Source of the DNA: an uncultured Phaeodactylibacter sp.
Lineage (GTDB): Bacteria > Bacteroidota > Bacteroidia > Chitinophagales > Saprospiraceae
Length of the DNA: 7,376 bases
Reading direction: 5' to 3'
Assembly: GCA_913062745.1 (NCBI GenBank)
Contig: CAJXXJ010000176.1
Span: forward strand, 1 to 7,376
Every line of letters begins with the position of its first letter. The first letter of the stretch is position 1. The position numbers and the translations under genes are program-made. This document shows, piece after piece, positions 1 through 6,490 of this stretch. Under the pieces are notes generated by a model that saw only the letters and a program-made list of their open reading frames with translations, was not told the DNA's origin and did not search any database.

Positions 1-84
1 GAACAGCACGGCGGCGCAATCCGGGTAGAATCAGAAGTAGGGCAGGGGGCTACCTTCCATTTTACCCTACACGAGAATTACTAG
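1..84 (+). CDS. Sensor histidine kinase, C-terminal end (partial)
   Basis: Frame 1 is open from the first base and ends with TAG at 82-84, giving 27 residues that start EQHGGAIRVES and continue EVGQGATFHFTL. This is the last part of a GHKL-type HATPase_c domain: the 'HGG.I.V.S..G.GATF.F.L' pattern is the G2 box and final strand of two-component sensor kinases, where it helps close the lid over ATP. Only a six-residue tail follows the conserved strand, so no receiver or other domain is fused downstream. The sensor part, the dimerisation histidine and the partner regulator all lie outside the window, so the signal cannot be named. No terminator is visible between this stop and the next gene. 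Confidence 0.85.
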   Translation, partial: EQHGGAIRVESEVGQGATFHFTLHENY

Positions 85-151
85 TATAGGCAGCCTCAGA
101 ACACCCGGGGCGAATTACTGTTGTACAGCACAGAACATCGCCTCCGCATTT

Positions 152-1165
152 ATGGCTCTATTAGAATTTACGGAAAAAGGCATTTACTGCGCAGCTGCCG
201 GCGTCTACATCGACCCCTGGCGGCCTGTAGACCGCGCGCTCATCACCCACGGCCACGCCGACCACTCCCGCTGGGGGCATAAACACTACCTCTTTACCCG
301 CTCCGCAGCTCCGGTCATCCGGCACCGGCTGGGCAACATCCGCCACGATACAGTAGAATACGGGGAGGTCACCCGCATCAACGGCGTTTCCTTTTCTTTC
401 CATCCTGCCGGGCATATTGTCGGTTCTGCTCAGATCCGCGTAGAGCACAAAGGAGAAGTTTGGGTGGCGAGCGGCGATTACAAGGTGGAAGACGATGGAT
501 TGTCGGAAGCCTTTGAGCCGGTGCGCTGCCATACCTTCATCACCGAGTCTACCTTTGGACTGCCAGTCTATCGCTGGAAACAGCAGAAAAAGGTATTCAC
601 CCAAATCAACGAATGGTGGAAGCAAAACCAGGCGGACGGCAAAGCAAGTATCATCGGCGTATACGCACTGGGCAAAGCACAGCGGGTGCTGGCTGGAGTA
701 GACAGCAGCATCGGCCCCATCCATACGCACGGTGCTATCGAAAATACGAATGAGGTCATGCGGCGGCAGGGCATTACCCTACCCAAAACCACCAGAATTA
801 CCCGGGAAGTCAAAGCTGCTGATTTAGAAGGCAGCCTGGTGCTGGCTACGCCTTCGGCAACCGGTTCCAACTGGATGAAGCGCTTTAAGAAGGCCTCCGT
901 GGGCATTGCTTCCGGCTGGATGGCCCTGCGGGGTACGCGCCGTCGCCGCTCGGCTGACCGGGGTTTTGTGCTTTCCGACCATGCGGACTGGACCGGGCTC
1001 AACGAGGCCATCACGGCGACCGGCGCGGAGCGGGTGGTCGTCACGCACGGCTATACCAACCTCTTCGCCCGTTACCTGCGCGAAGAACGCGGGCTCGATG
1101 CCTGGGAGGCACAGACGGAGTACGAAGGCGAATCCCTGGACAAGGATGATGATTCTGAAGATTAA
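152..1165 (+). CDS. Ligase-associated DNA exonuclease (MBL/beta-CASP fold)
   Basis: This 337-residue protein is predicted to be a metal-dependent nuclease that trims DNA ends for the ligase encoded next to it. The metallo-beta-lactamase signature HGHADH is at residues 33-38 (H33, H35, D37, H38). Further metal-ligand candidates are H88 in the PAGH stretch, D109 in SGDY, and D276-H277 in LSDHADW. A terminal THGY (H299) and the internal ESTFG (132-136) and YALGKAQR (171-178) segments fit the beta-CASP group related to SNM1/Artemis and CPSF-73. Length and motif order match the family annotated as 'ligase-associated DNA damage response exonuclease'. The C-terminus is strongly acidic (DKDDDSED). 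The ATG at 152 is chosen because MALLEFTEKGIY is the usual N-terminal beta strand. The ligase starts 18 nt after the stop, so the two are very likely co-transcribed. The nuclease function is inferred from the family. Confidence 0.9.
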   Translation: MALLEFTEKGIYCAAAGVYIDPWRPVDRALITHGHADHSRWGHKHYLFTRSAAPVIRHRLGNIRHDTVEYGEVTRINGVSFSFHPAGHIVGSAQIRVEHKGEVWVASGDYKVEDDGLSEAFEPVRCHTFITESTFGLPVYRWKQQKKVFTQINEWWKQNQADGKASIIGVYALGKAQRVLAGVDSSIGPIHTHGAIENTNEVMRRQGITLPKTTRITREVKAADLEGSLVLATPSATGSNWMKRFKKASVGIASGWMALRGTRRRRSADRGFVLSDHADWTGLNEAITATGAERVVVTHGYTNLFARYLREERGLDAWEAQTEYEGESLDKDDDSED

Positions 1166-1183
1166 ACTTTTACACCCTACCGC

Positions 1184-2779
1184 ATGGAACGCTTTGCACA
1201 ACTGTTTACCCGCCTGGATCAGACCACCAAAATCAATACGAAGGTAGATGAGCTGGCCGCTTACCTGAAGGCTGCGGATGATGATGACCGCCTGTGGACG
1301 GTTGCTATACTGTCTTCCCGCCGGCCTAAGCGGACCGTCAATACTACCTTGCTAAGGCAGTGGGCAGCCGAACTGGCGGGTATTCCTCTGTGGCTTTTTG
1401 AAGAGTCGTACCACGTTGTAGGCGACCTGAGCGAAGCCATCGCACTGACCCTCCCCAAGCCTTCCGGCAAAAACGAGCAGAGCCTTTCCTACTGGATCGA
1501 ATACATCAAAGCGCTGGACAAACTGGAAGAGGCCGAAAAGAAAAGCCGGGTCGTAGCCGCCTGGCAGCAAATGGACTATACCGAGCGCCTGGTATTCAAT
1601 AAATTGATTATGGGCGGCTTCCGCATCGGAGTGTCCCAGAAGCTGATGGTACGCGCCCTGTCAAAGTGTACCGGAATCGACGAAAATACGTTGGCCCACC
1701 GCCTGATGGGAGACTGGACGCCCGACCGCACCACTTTTGAGGACCTGATCCTTACCAAAGACCCGCTGGAAGATGTATCGAAGCCCTACCCGTTTTATCT
1801 GGCCTACGCGCTGGAAGAGGGCCCGGAAGGCCTGGGGGCACCGGAGGAATGGATCGCCGAGCGGAAGTGGGATGGCATCCGCGGGCAGCTCATTGTGCGC
1901 AAAGGCGAGCTGTTCGTATGGTCACGAGGAGAGGAGCTGGTGACGGATAAATTTCCCGAGTTTCATCCGCTTGCGGAACAACTGCCCGACGGTACCGTCA
2001 TCGACGGAGAGATACTGCCGTACAAAGACGGGCAGCCACTCAGTTTCAACGAGCTGCAAACCCGCATTGGGCGCAAAAACGTAACCAAAAAGATACTGGA
2101 AAAAGTACCGGTGGTGCTGGTCGCTTACGATCTGCTGGAGTGGGAGGGCGAAGACCTGCGGGAACAGCCGCTGGAGCACCGGCGAAAGTTGTTGGAAAAA
2201 CTGCTGGGGCAAGCCACTGCCAGCCATCAGCTGCTGCTCTCTGAGCTTGTGCCTTTCAGCCAATGGGAAGAGCTGGAGGAAGAGCGCCGCAACGCCCGGC
2301 AGTACCACAGCGAGGGCCTGATGCTGAAGAAGCGGGCCTCTGTATACCGGGCTGGCCGCCGCAAAGGAGACTGGTGGAAGTGGAAAGTGGACCCGCTGAC
2401 CATAGATGCGGTGATGATCTACGCACAACGCGGGCACGGCCGCCGGGCCAATTTGTACACCGACTTCACCTTTGCGGTATGGGATGAAGATGCCCTGGTG
2501 CCTTTCACGAAAGCTTATTCCGGGCTTACGGATAAGGAGTTCCGGGAAATCACCTCCTGGGTTCACCGCAATACGCTGGAGCGCTTCGGGCCGGTGCGCA
2601 GTGTAGAGCCTAAGCACGTATTCGAAATTGCCTTTGAAGGCATCCGTAAATCCACACGGCATAAGTCCGGTGTGGCGCTCCGCTTCCCCCGCATGCTGCG
2701 CTGGCGCAAAGATAAGCCGGTGCGGGAAGCCAATACGCTGGAAGATTTACATCAGATGCTGGAAGTATACGAAGGATAA
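1184..2779 (+). CDS. ATP-dependent DNA ligase (ligase-associated repair cassette)
   Basis: This 531-residue enzyme is predicted to seal nicks in duplex DNA through a covalent lysyl-AMP intermediate. All nucleotidyltransferase motifs are visible: motif I KWDG with nucleophile K228, an RGE segment (248-250), motif III IDGEI (273-277), motif IV EGLMLKK (377-383), motif V WWKWK (397-401), and motif VI near the C-terminus (RFPRMLRWRKDK, 500-511). Residues 1 to about 210 form the helical N-terminal DNA-binding domain (with KLIMGGFRIGVSQKLM at 140-155), followed by the adenylation domain and an OB-fold. This layout is that of bacterial LigB/LigC-like or archaeal-type ligases, not the NAD-dependent LigA. 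It follows the exonuclease gene by 18 nt in the same operon, the pairing expected for the ligase-associated DNA repair cassette. The helicase and phosphoesterase that often complete the cassette do not follow here. All catalytic motifs look intact. Confidence 0.95.
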   Translation: MERFAQLFTRLDQTTKINTKVDELAAYLKAADDDDRLWTVAILSSRRPKRTVNTTLLRQWAAELAGIPLWLFEESYHVVGDLSEAIALTLPKPSGKNEQSLSYWIEYIKALDKLEEAEKKSRVVAAWQQMDYTERLVFNKLIMGGFRIGVSQKLMVRALSKCTGIDENTLAHRLMGDWTPDRTTFEDLILTKDPLEDVSKPYPFYLAYALEEGPEGLGAPEEWIAERKWDGIRGQLIVRKGELFVWSRGEELVTDKFPEFHPLAEQLPDGTVIDGEILPYKDGQPLSFNELQTRIGRKNVTKKILEKVPVVLVAYDLLEWEGEDLREQPLEHRRKLLEKLLGQATASHQLLLSELVPFSQWEELEEERRNARQYHSEGLMLKKRASVYRAGRRKGDWWKWKVDPLTIDAVMIYAQRGHGRRANLYTDFTFAVWDEDALVPFTKAYSGLTDKEFREITSWVHRNTLERFGPVRSVEPKHVFEIAFEGIRKSTRHKSGVALRFPRMLRWRKDKPVREANTLEDLHQMLEVYEG

Positions 2780-2784
2780 TTTTT

Positions 2785-2792
2785 TACATTTG
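2785..2792 (+). promoter_or_regulatory. Bacteroidota-type -7 element (TACATTTG)
   Basis: TACATTTG matches the known Bacteroidota -7 consensus TAnnTTTG at every defined position. It lies in the 33-nt gap between the ligase stop and the next ATG. Transcription would start near 2799, leaving a leader of only about 14 nt. No clear TTTG/TTG -33 element sits 19-21 nt upstream; that stretch is the end of the ligase gene. It suggests that the protease-like gene has its own promoter and is not merely the tail of the repair operon. Confidence 0.55.
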
Positions 2793-2812
2793 TAGCATAA
2801 CATCCCATTGAC

Positions 2813-3988
2813 ATGAACAGACTAAGCATTTTCGCCAGCCTGGTGCTGCTGCTCGCATTGTCCAATGCCTGTATAACCTCGCAGACCGCTGCCCGCCTGA
2901 AGAGCGGGAGCCTGACTTCCGGCTCATTTACCGATACCATACCCTTTGAGCTCCGCAATGGCCTGATTGTGGTACGCGCCCACCTGAATGGCCGGGAAAT
3001 GGGCATGGATTTTATCTGGGGCAGCGGGGAGTATGGCAGCAAGCTTTCCAAAGAGGGGGCGGCCTACCTGGGCCTGTCAGCAGAAGCCGAAGAAGGGAAC
3101 TTTGGGAGAGATATCGTATTGGTAGACAGCATACGGCTGGGAGACGCTACGGTGGAGGGGCTCGCTTTTCAGCTGGTTACCTACCCACTGCGGTCGCCGG
3201 CCCGCTGTATCGCCGAAGGCGGGGTGCTGGGCAGCAACTTCCTGCGCCATTGCAACTGGATCATCGATTACGATCAGCAGCATATTATCTTTTCCAGTCT
3301 GGAGCAGCCCTTACAGGCCAAGCCGGCGCACCGTATTCCTTTTCGCCGGTTGGGCCCCTTTGGCCGCCCTGCCGTTAAGGTTCAGCTGAACGGGTACGGA
3401 AAGCAGGAGCTCATTGTAGACCTCGGCTACATCGGCGGGGTGTATCTGAACGAAAAGCGGGTAAAAAAATCAGCAAATGCTGCCCGCTACCAGGACGGAG
3501 TATACCAACGGCTGATCGGAGGGCCCGCTGTGGACGGCTTGCTGCTGGATGGCGGCCAATTACAGGCGGGCAGCTGGGAGCATACCTTTCAGGAGCTTAG
3601 AGCAGGGGCTGGCGTCAGTAAGTTGGGCAGTAAAGTCTGGCAGCACTACCGGGTCGGGCTGGACTACGCCCGGGAAGAACTCCTGCTCTGGCCACGCTCC
3701 GAAGGCTACACCGCACCTCTTGCCCCGGTGCTGGGCTGGCTGCCGCACTATGACGAAGATGGCGGGGTATCGGTAGGCTTTATCGTGGAAGGTTCACCGG
3801 CCTGGGAAGCCGGCTTGCGGCTGGATGACAAAATAGAGGTCATCGACCGGCGGGCTGCCCCGGCGGTTTTCAATGATTATTGCACCTACCTCAGTGAGCT
3901 GCACCAGCGCTTTGGCACCGCAGAGCGGATGAGTATTAAGCTGAAAAAGATGGAGCAGCCGGTGACGCTGCAGGCTAATTCGCAATAG
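2813..3988 (+). CDS. Exported aspartyl-protease-like protein with C-terminal PDZ domain
   Basis: This 391-residue protein has a signal sequence (residues 1-20). The hydrophobic core SIFASLVLLLALSNAC ends in C20, a possible but atypical lipobox, so it may be an outer-membrane or periplasmic lipoprotein. Residues 43-165 and 174-295 look like the two lobes of a retropepsin-like/pepsin-like aspartyl protease, as in the 'aspartyl protease family' proteins frequent in Bacteroidota. GVLGSNFL (138-144) and WIIDYDQQHIIF (149-160) are the usual 'GiLG.d.l' and 'iDy...i.l' markers. A PDZ domain follows at about 316-385 (GFIVEGSPAWEAGLRLDD). The active site looks degenerate. The lobe-1 position expected to read DTG reads GSG within DFIWGSGEYGS (66-76), with no aspartate at the catalytic spot. 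Lobe 2 reads DLG at 203-205, keeping the aspartate but not the usual Thr/Ser. It may therefore be inactive, or bind peptides only. The 3' end overlaps convergent comF by 14 nt. Confidence 0.8.
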   Translation: MNRLSIFASLVLLLALSNACITSQTAARLKSGSLTSGSFTDTIPFELRNGLIVVRAHLNGREMGMDFIWGSGEYGSKLSKEGAAYLGLSAEAEEGNFGRDIVLVDSIRLGDATVEGLAFQLVTYPLRSPARCIAEGGVLGSNFLRHCNWIIDYDQQHIIFSSLEQPLQAKPAHRIPFRRLGPFGRPAVKVQLNGYGKQELIVDLGYIGGVYLNEKRVKKSANAARYQDGVYQRLIGGPAVDGLLLDGGQLQAGSWEHTFQELRAGAGVSKLGSKVWQHYRVGLDYAREELLLWPRSEGYTAPLAPVLGWLPHYDEDGGVSVGFIVEGSPAWEAGLRLDDKIEVIDRRAAPAVFNDYCTYLSELHQRFGTAERMSIKLKKMEQPVTLQANSQ

Positions 3989-4679
3989 CGATGGTACACA
4001 TCGCCACGGAAGTGCCTTCCGCTTGCAGCAGGCAATGGGCGCAAGCTTCGAGTGTGGCGCCGGTGGTCATCACGTCATCTACCAGCAGTACCAATTTGCC
4101 CTGCACCGCTGATTCATCCCGTAGTGCAAATACCTGAGAGACATTAGCAAATCGCTCCATGCGCGTTTTGCTGGTCTGAGAAGAGGTGTGCTGCGTCCGG
4201 ATGAGCGCTTCGCTCCAGGGCAGCTTCATGGCCTGGCTCAGCCCCTGTGCAAAGGCTGCTGCCTGATTGTAGCCCCGCTGACGCTTTCTGCGGGGGTGCA
4301 GCGGCACCGGTACGATGTGCGCCACTGTCCTGAAAAGGGGGCTTTGTAACAAATCCGCTCCGTATATCTTGCCTATTTCTACCCCAACTTCCCGTTTGCC
4401 GCCGTATTTTAAATGATGCAGCAGTTGCTGCGTGCGCCCGCTTTTGCTAAAGTGATAGCAAGCCGCCCCGGCATGCAGGGGTATGCGCCCCCAGAACCGT
4501 TCGGTAAAGGGGTTATCCGCCTGCAGGTGGAAATCTGTCTTAGGCAGCTGATGGTTGCAGCTCAGGCAAATGGAAGAAGCTTTGGACGGCAGGTTTTGGC
4601 CGCAAGCCAGGCAGAGGCGGGGGTAGAAGAGGCTGAGGAGGCTTTCGGGCCAGGTTGTCAGAATGGGTTCAGATGGCAT
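3975..4679 (-). CDS. comF: ComF family protein (phosphoribosyltransferase-like)
   Basis: This 234-residue cytoplasmic protein belongs to the ComF/GntX family. An N-terminal four-cysteine zinc ribbon is at C23-x2-C26 and C38-x2-C41. The type I phosphoribosyltransferase fold follows, with the family blocks LHHLKYGGKRE (87-97), PVPLHPRRKRQRGYNQA (124-140), and the PRPP-binding loop LVLLVDDVMTTGATL (196-210), whose paired aspartates D201-D202 are present. Members are linked to DNA uptake during natural transformation in several bacteria, where they are thought to act with the inner-membrane ssDNA channel and helicase; their enzymatic substrate is not established. The start ATG (complement of 4677-4679) gives a full-length N-terminus. 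No Shine-Dalgarno sequence precedes it, as is usual in Bacteroidota. It is transcribed away from a strong upstream terminator, so it probably has its own promoter. It converges with and overlaps the aspartyl-protease-like gene. Confidence 0.92.
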   Translation of the reverse strand: MPSEPILTTWPESLLSLFYPRLCLACGQNLPSKASSICLSCNHQLPKTDFHLQADNPFTERFWGRIPLHAGAACYHFSKSGRTQQLLHHLKYGGKREVGVEIGKIYGADLLQSPLFRTVAHIVPVPLHPRRKRQRGYNQAAAFAQGLSQAMKLPWSEALIRTQHTSSQTSKTRMERFANVSQVFALRDESAVQGKLVLLVDDVMTTGATLEACAHCLLQAEGTSVAMCTIAIAN

Positions 4680-4701
4680 TGCGGAGGGGGTTGGTTTGTT
4701 C

Positions 4702-4709
4702 TAAAGTTA
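4702..4709 (-). promoter_or_regulatory. Candidate comF promoter (-7-like TAACTTTA)
   Basis: On the minus strand TAACTTTA matches TAnnTTTG at five of six defined positions. Transcription would start near 4695, about 15 nt before the comF ATG. The run of six T that ends the upstream terminator lies 18 nt before it and could serve as a poor -33 element. A promoter is needed in this 49-nt gap if the terminator works, which is the main support. Confidence 0.35.
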
Positions 4710-4727
4710 CGAAAAGCGGCACAAATG

Positions 4728-4760
4728 AAAAAACGTCTGCCCCGTAATTCGGGACAGACG
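4728..4760 (-). terminator. Rho-independent terminator, minus strand
   Basis: Read on the minus strand, CGTCTG and CCCG pair with CGGG and CAGACG around a five-base loop (AATTA), and six T follow immediately. At 4740/4754 the minus-strand RNA forms a G-U wobble, giving an unbroken 11-bp stem. The plus-strand RNA would have a C-A mismatch there and no U tract after the stem, so the structure works only for leftward transcription. It would end transcripts coming from htrA, or a small RNA starting inside the htrA-comF gap, and insulate comF from them. Confidence 0.85.
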
Positions 4761-5017
4761 CATCAAAACAAAACGAAAAACCAACTTTAAACAAGTTTCT
4801 TTATTCCCCTAACCCCTATTTCCTGCGGGATGTTGCAAAAGGGACGTTAATAATTTCTTAAGGCAAAGGGTGCCAGTGTTTTACGGTTACTTCCAATTTA
4901 AGCTTTGTAAACCTTTGATGCAAGGCCCAAAAAGTGTGAATGCAGGAAATTGCACAAAAATGTCATGTACAATGCTATACCGGGTAATCGATGCCTGAAC
5001 ACGGGCACCCTGTTGCT
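4761..5017 (-). other. AT-rich stretch between htrA stop and terminator; 3' UTR or small RNA
   Basis: This 257-nt stretch has no convincing protein-coding ORF on either strand; the longest minus-strand ATG ORF I read near the htrA stop is only 22 codons. It is noticeably more AT-rich than the flanking genes. The simplest reading is a long 3' untranslated region of the htrA mRNA, because the first good leftward terminator is at its far end. An alternative is a separate minus-strand small RNA of about 150-160 nt. TTG at 4921-4923 lies 20 nt from TAAATTGG at 4893-4900 (five of six matches to TAnnTTTG), and RNA starting near 4886 would end at the terminator. I see no tRNA or recognised riboswitch in it. 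Confidence 0.35.
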
Positions 5018-6154
5018 TTATCCGGCTTTCAGCCGAACCGGTATTCGCTGCGTTTCTCCGCGGCGGTTAATCGTCAGTTCCACCGTTTCTCCGGCTTTGG
5101 CGCGCCCGATAATTTCCTGCAGTTCCGGCACATTTTTGATAGACCGGCCGTCTACTCCGGTGATAATATCTTTCGGCAATAAGCCGGCAAACTGTGCGGA
5201 GCCGCCGTCGACCAGCTCTTCAACCACGACGCCCTGAGTAATCCTGACGCCCAGTTCTTCAGCGTATTCTCCGTCCAGCTCTGTAATGGTCACGCCCAGG
5301 TATGCCCGCTGGTAGCTGCCAAATTCGATGATGTCATTAGCAATGCGCCGGACCAGGTTAACCGGGATGGCGAAGCTGTAGCCGGAGAACACACCGGTAC
5401 GGGTCGCAATCGCGGTATTGATGCCCAGGAGTTGCCCCTCTGCGTTGACCAGAGCACCGCCGCTGTTGCCCGGGTTGACGGCTGCGTCTGTCTGAATAAA
5501 CGACTCAATGGCGCGGCCGCCGCCCAGCAGGTTGATGCTACGCCCCTTGGCACTGATGATACCAGCCGTTACCGTGGAGGTGAGGTCAAAAGGGTTGCCT
5601 ACGGCCAGTACCCACTCCCCGATTTCCGCCTCGTCGCTGTTGGCAAAGTCCAGGGTCGGGAAACCGCGGCCTTCTATTTTGATAACGGCCAGGTCGGTTT
5701 TCTCATCCGTACCCACCACCTTAGCGCGGTAGGTCCGGTTGTCATAAAGGGTCACTTCCACCTCGTCGGCAAATTCTACCACGTGGTTGTTGGTAACGAT
5801 ATAACCATCTTCGGTATAGAACACGCCGGACCCTGACCCGCTTTTGGGCTGTCCGCCGCCGAACTCCTCACCAAAGAAAAACCGGAACGGATTGTCGGAG
5901 GGGCGCTGCTCTGCCTGTGTAGCGCTGGCAGAGATATGGACCACTGCGGGCATAGAACGTGCGGCAGCTGATTTGAAATCAAACGGAGCGGCATGGCTGC
6001 CCGGAGGCACATTGAGCTGGCGAACGGGCTGAGCATACACGGCAGGCTCGGCAGCAGTAGCTTCGGCATCGCCGGCGGAAGCCCACTGTGCGCCGCCAAG
6101 GGCAATCAGGCCGCCGAGCACGGAAGCGGTGAGCAATGACAAAAGTTGTTTCAT
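5018..6154 (-). CDS. htrA: HtrA/Deg-family periplasmic serine protease, single PDZ
   Basis: This 378-residue protein is predicted to be an envelope protease of the HtrA (DegP/DegQ/DegS) family that degrades or senses misfolded periplasmic proteins. An N-terminal signal peptide is visible, with hydrophobic residues about 4-23 and an ASA cleavage motif at 25-27. The trypsin-like domain has the full catalytic triad: H124 in TNNHVV, D154 in KTDLAVIKI, and S231 in NPGNSGGAL. A glycine-rich SGSGSGV segment (105-111) opens the core, and a loop with phenylalanine-rich NPFRFFFGEEF (88-98) precedes it, as in Deg LA-type loops. One PDZ domain follows (about 285-376), with the carboxylate-binding region near YLGVTI and SAQFAGLLPKDII, and the protein ends there. 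Many Bacteroidota Deg proteins carry two PDZ domains and are about 100 residues longer, so this is a short, DegS-like architecture. It has its own upstream intergenic region and is divergent from the HD-domain gene. Confidence 0.95.
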   Translation of the reverse strand: MKQLLSLLTASVLGGLIALGGAQWASAGDAEATAAEPAVYAQPVRQLNVPPGSHAAPFDFKSAAARSMPAVVHISASATQAEQRPSDNPFRFFFGEEFGGGQPKSGSGSGVFYTEDGYIVTNNHVVEFADEVEVTLYDNRTYRAKVVGTDEKTDLAVIKIEGRGFPTLDFANSDEAEIGEWVLAVGNPFDLTSTVTAGIISAKGRSINLLGGGRAIESFIQTDAAVNPGNSGGALVNAEGQLLGINTAIATRTGVFSGYSFAIPVNLVRRIANDIIEFGSYQRAYLGVTITELDGEYAEELGVRITQGVVVEELVDGGSAQFAGLLPKDIITGVDGRSIKNVPELQEIIGRAKAGETVELTINRRGETQRIPVRLKAG

Positions 6155-6490
6155 GTCGGTCGTGATTTTTTATGGTGTTTACACTGGCCGTCTGCCATGT
6201 GCGGCAGAGCATACAAAATACCAGACGCTTATAATTATGAACAGAAAACTACGGTCAAAAAACCTTTGTTACCTGGCTTGTTTGGTTTAACACCACCTTA
6301 ACAGCGGCTAATTTGGTGGAGCTTTGGGTCAGGGCCGCAAGTTTTTATTTAGATTTTGAAAGCAGTCAGGAAACTTATATCTTGAAAGCCCACTCACCTG
6401 AACGCACTAAGTTGTAAAAATAATTGTTTAACTCTTGGGCAACCTGGTCGTTCAGCCTCCGCCCGCTCTGACTTTTACTTAGGACACCTC
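6155..6490. other. Divergent intergenic region between htrA and the HD-domain gene
   Basis: No gene is seen in these 336 nt. The stretch is AT-rich and must hold the promoters of both divergent genes. For the rightward gene, TAGATTTTG (6350-6358) resembles TAnnTTTG with one extra base and has TTTG 23 nt upstream (6323-6326). TTTG at 6355-6358 followed after 19 nt by TATCTTG (6378-6384) is a second, weaker option. For leftward htrA, candidates are minus-strand TAGTTTTC near 6250, TAATTATA (complement of 6230-6237) with a TTTTTTG tract 18 nt upstream, and TATTTTG near 6213-6219. None is decisive. An AGGA (6481-6484) six nt before the ATG of the HD-domain gene is a plausible ribosome-binding site. 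Confidence 0.4.
6191..6208 (-). promoter_or_regulatory. Perfect 6-bp hairpin in the htrA leader
   Basis: TCTGCC and GGCAGA form a perfect inverted repeat around the six-base loop atgtgc, centred about 45 nt upstream of the htrA start codon. The left arm overlaps CGTCTG (6189-6194), which can instead pair with CAGACG (6222-6227), so two mutually exclusive stems are possible. It could be a leader hairpin or a protein-binding site. No U tract follows on either strand, so it is not a terminator. Confidence 0.3.

Noticed and set aside
116..123. TACTGTTG upstream of the exonuclease as a promoter -7 element
   Set aside because: It matches TAnnTTTG at five of six positions and lies at a sensible distance, but there is no -33 element, and such a match is expected by chance fairly often in 67 nt.
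1922..2662. Minus-strand ORF of 246 codons opposite the ligase
   Set aside because: It is a shadow of the GC-rich ligase reading frame, whose catalytic motifs are all intact; the antisense product shows no coherent domain.
4413..4790. Plus-strand ORF of 125 codons opposite comF
   Set aside because: It is antisense to the conserved zinc-ribbon part of comF, has no recognisable protein features, and runs through the terminator hairpin.
5000..5016. Inverted repeat AACA-CGGG-CA-CCC-TGTT just after the htrA stop as a terminator
   Set aside because: The loop would be only two bases, one arm has a bulge, and no U tract follows on the minus strand. The hairpin at 4728-4760 is far better.
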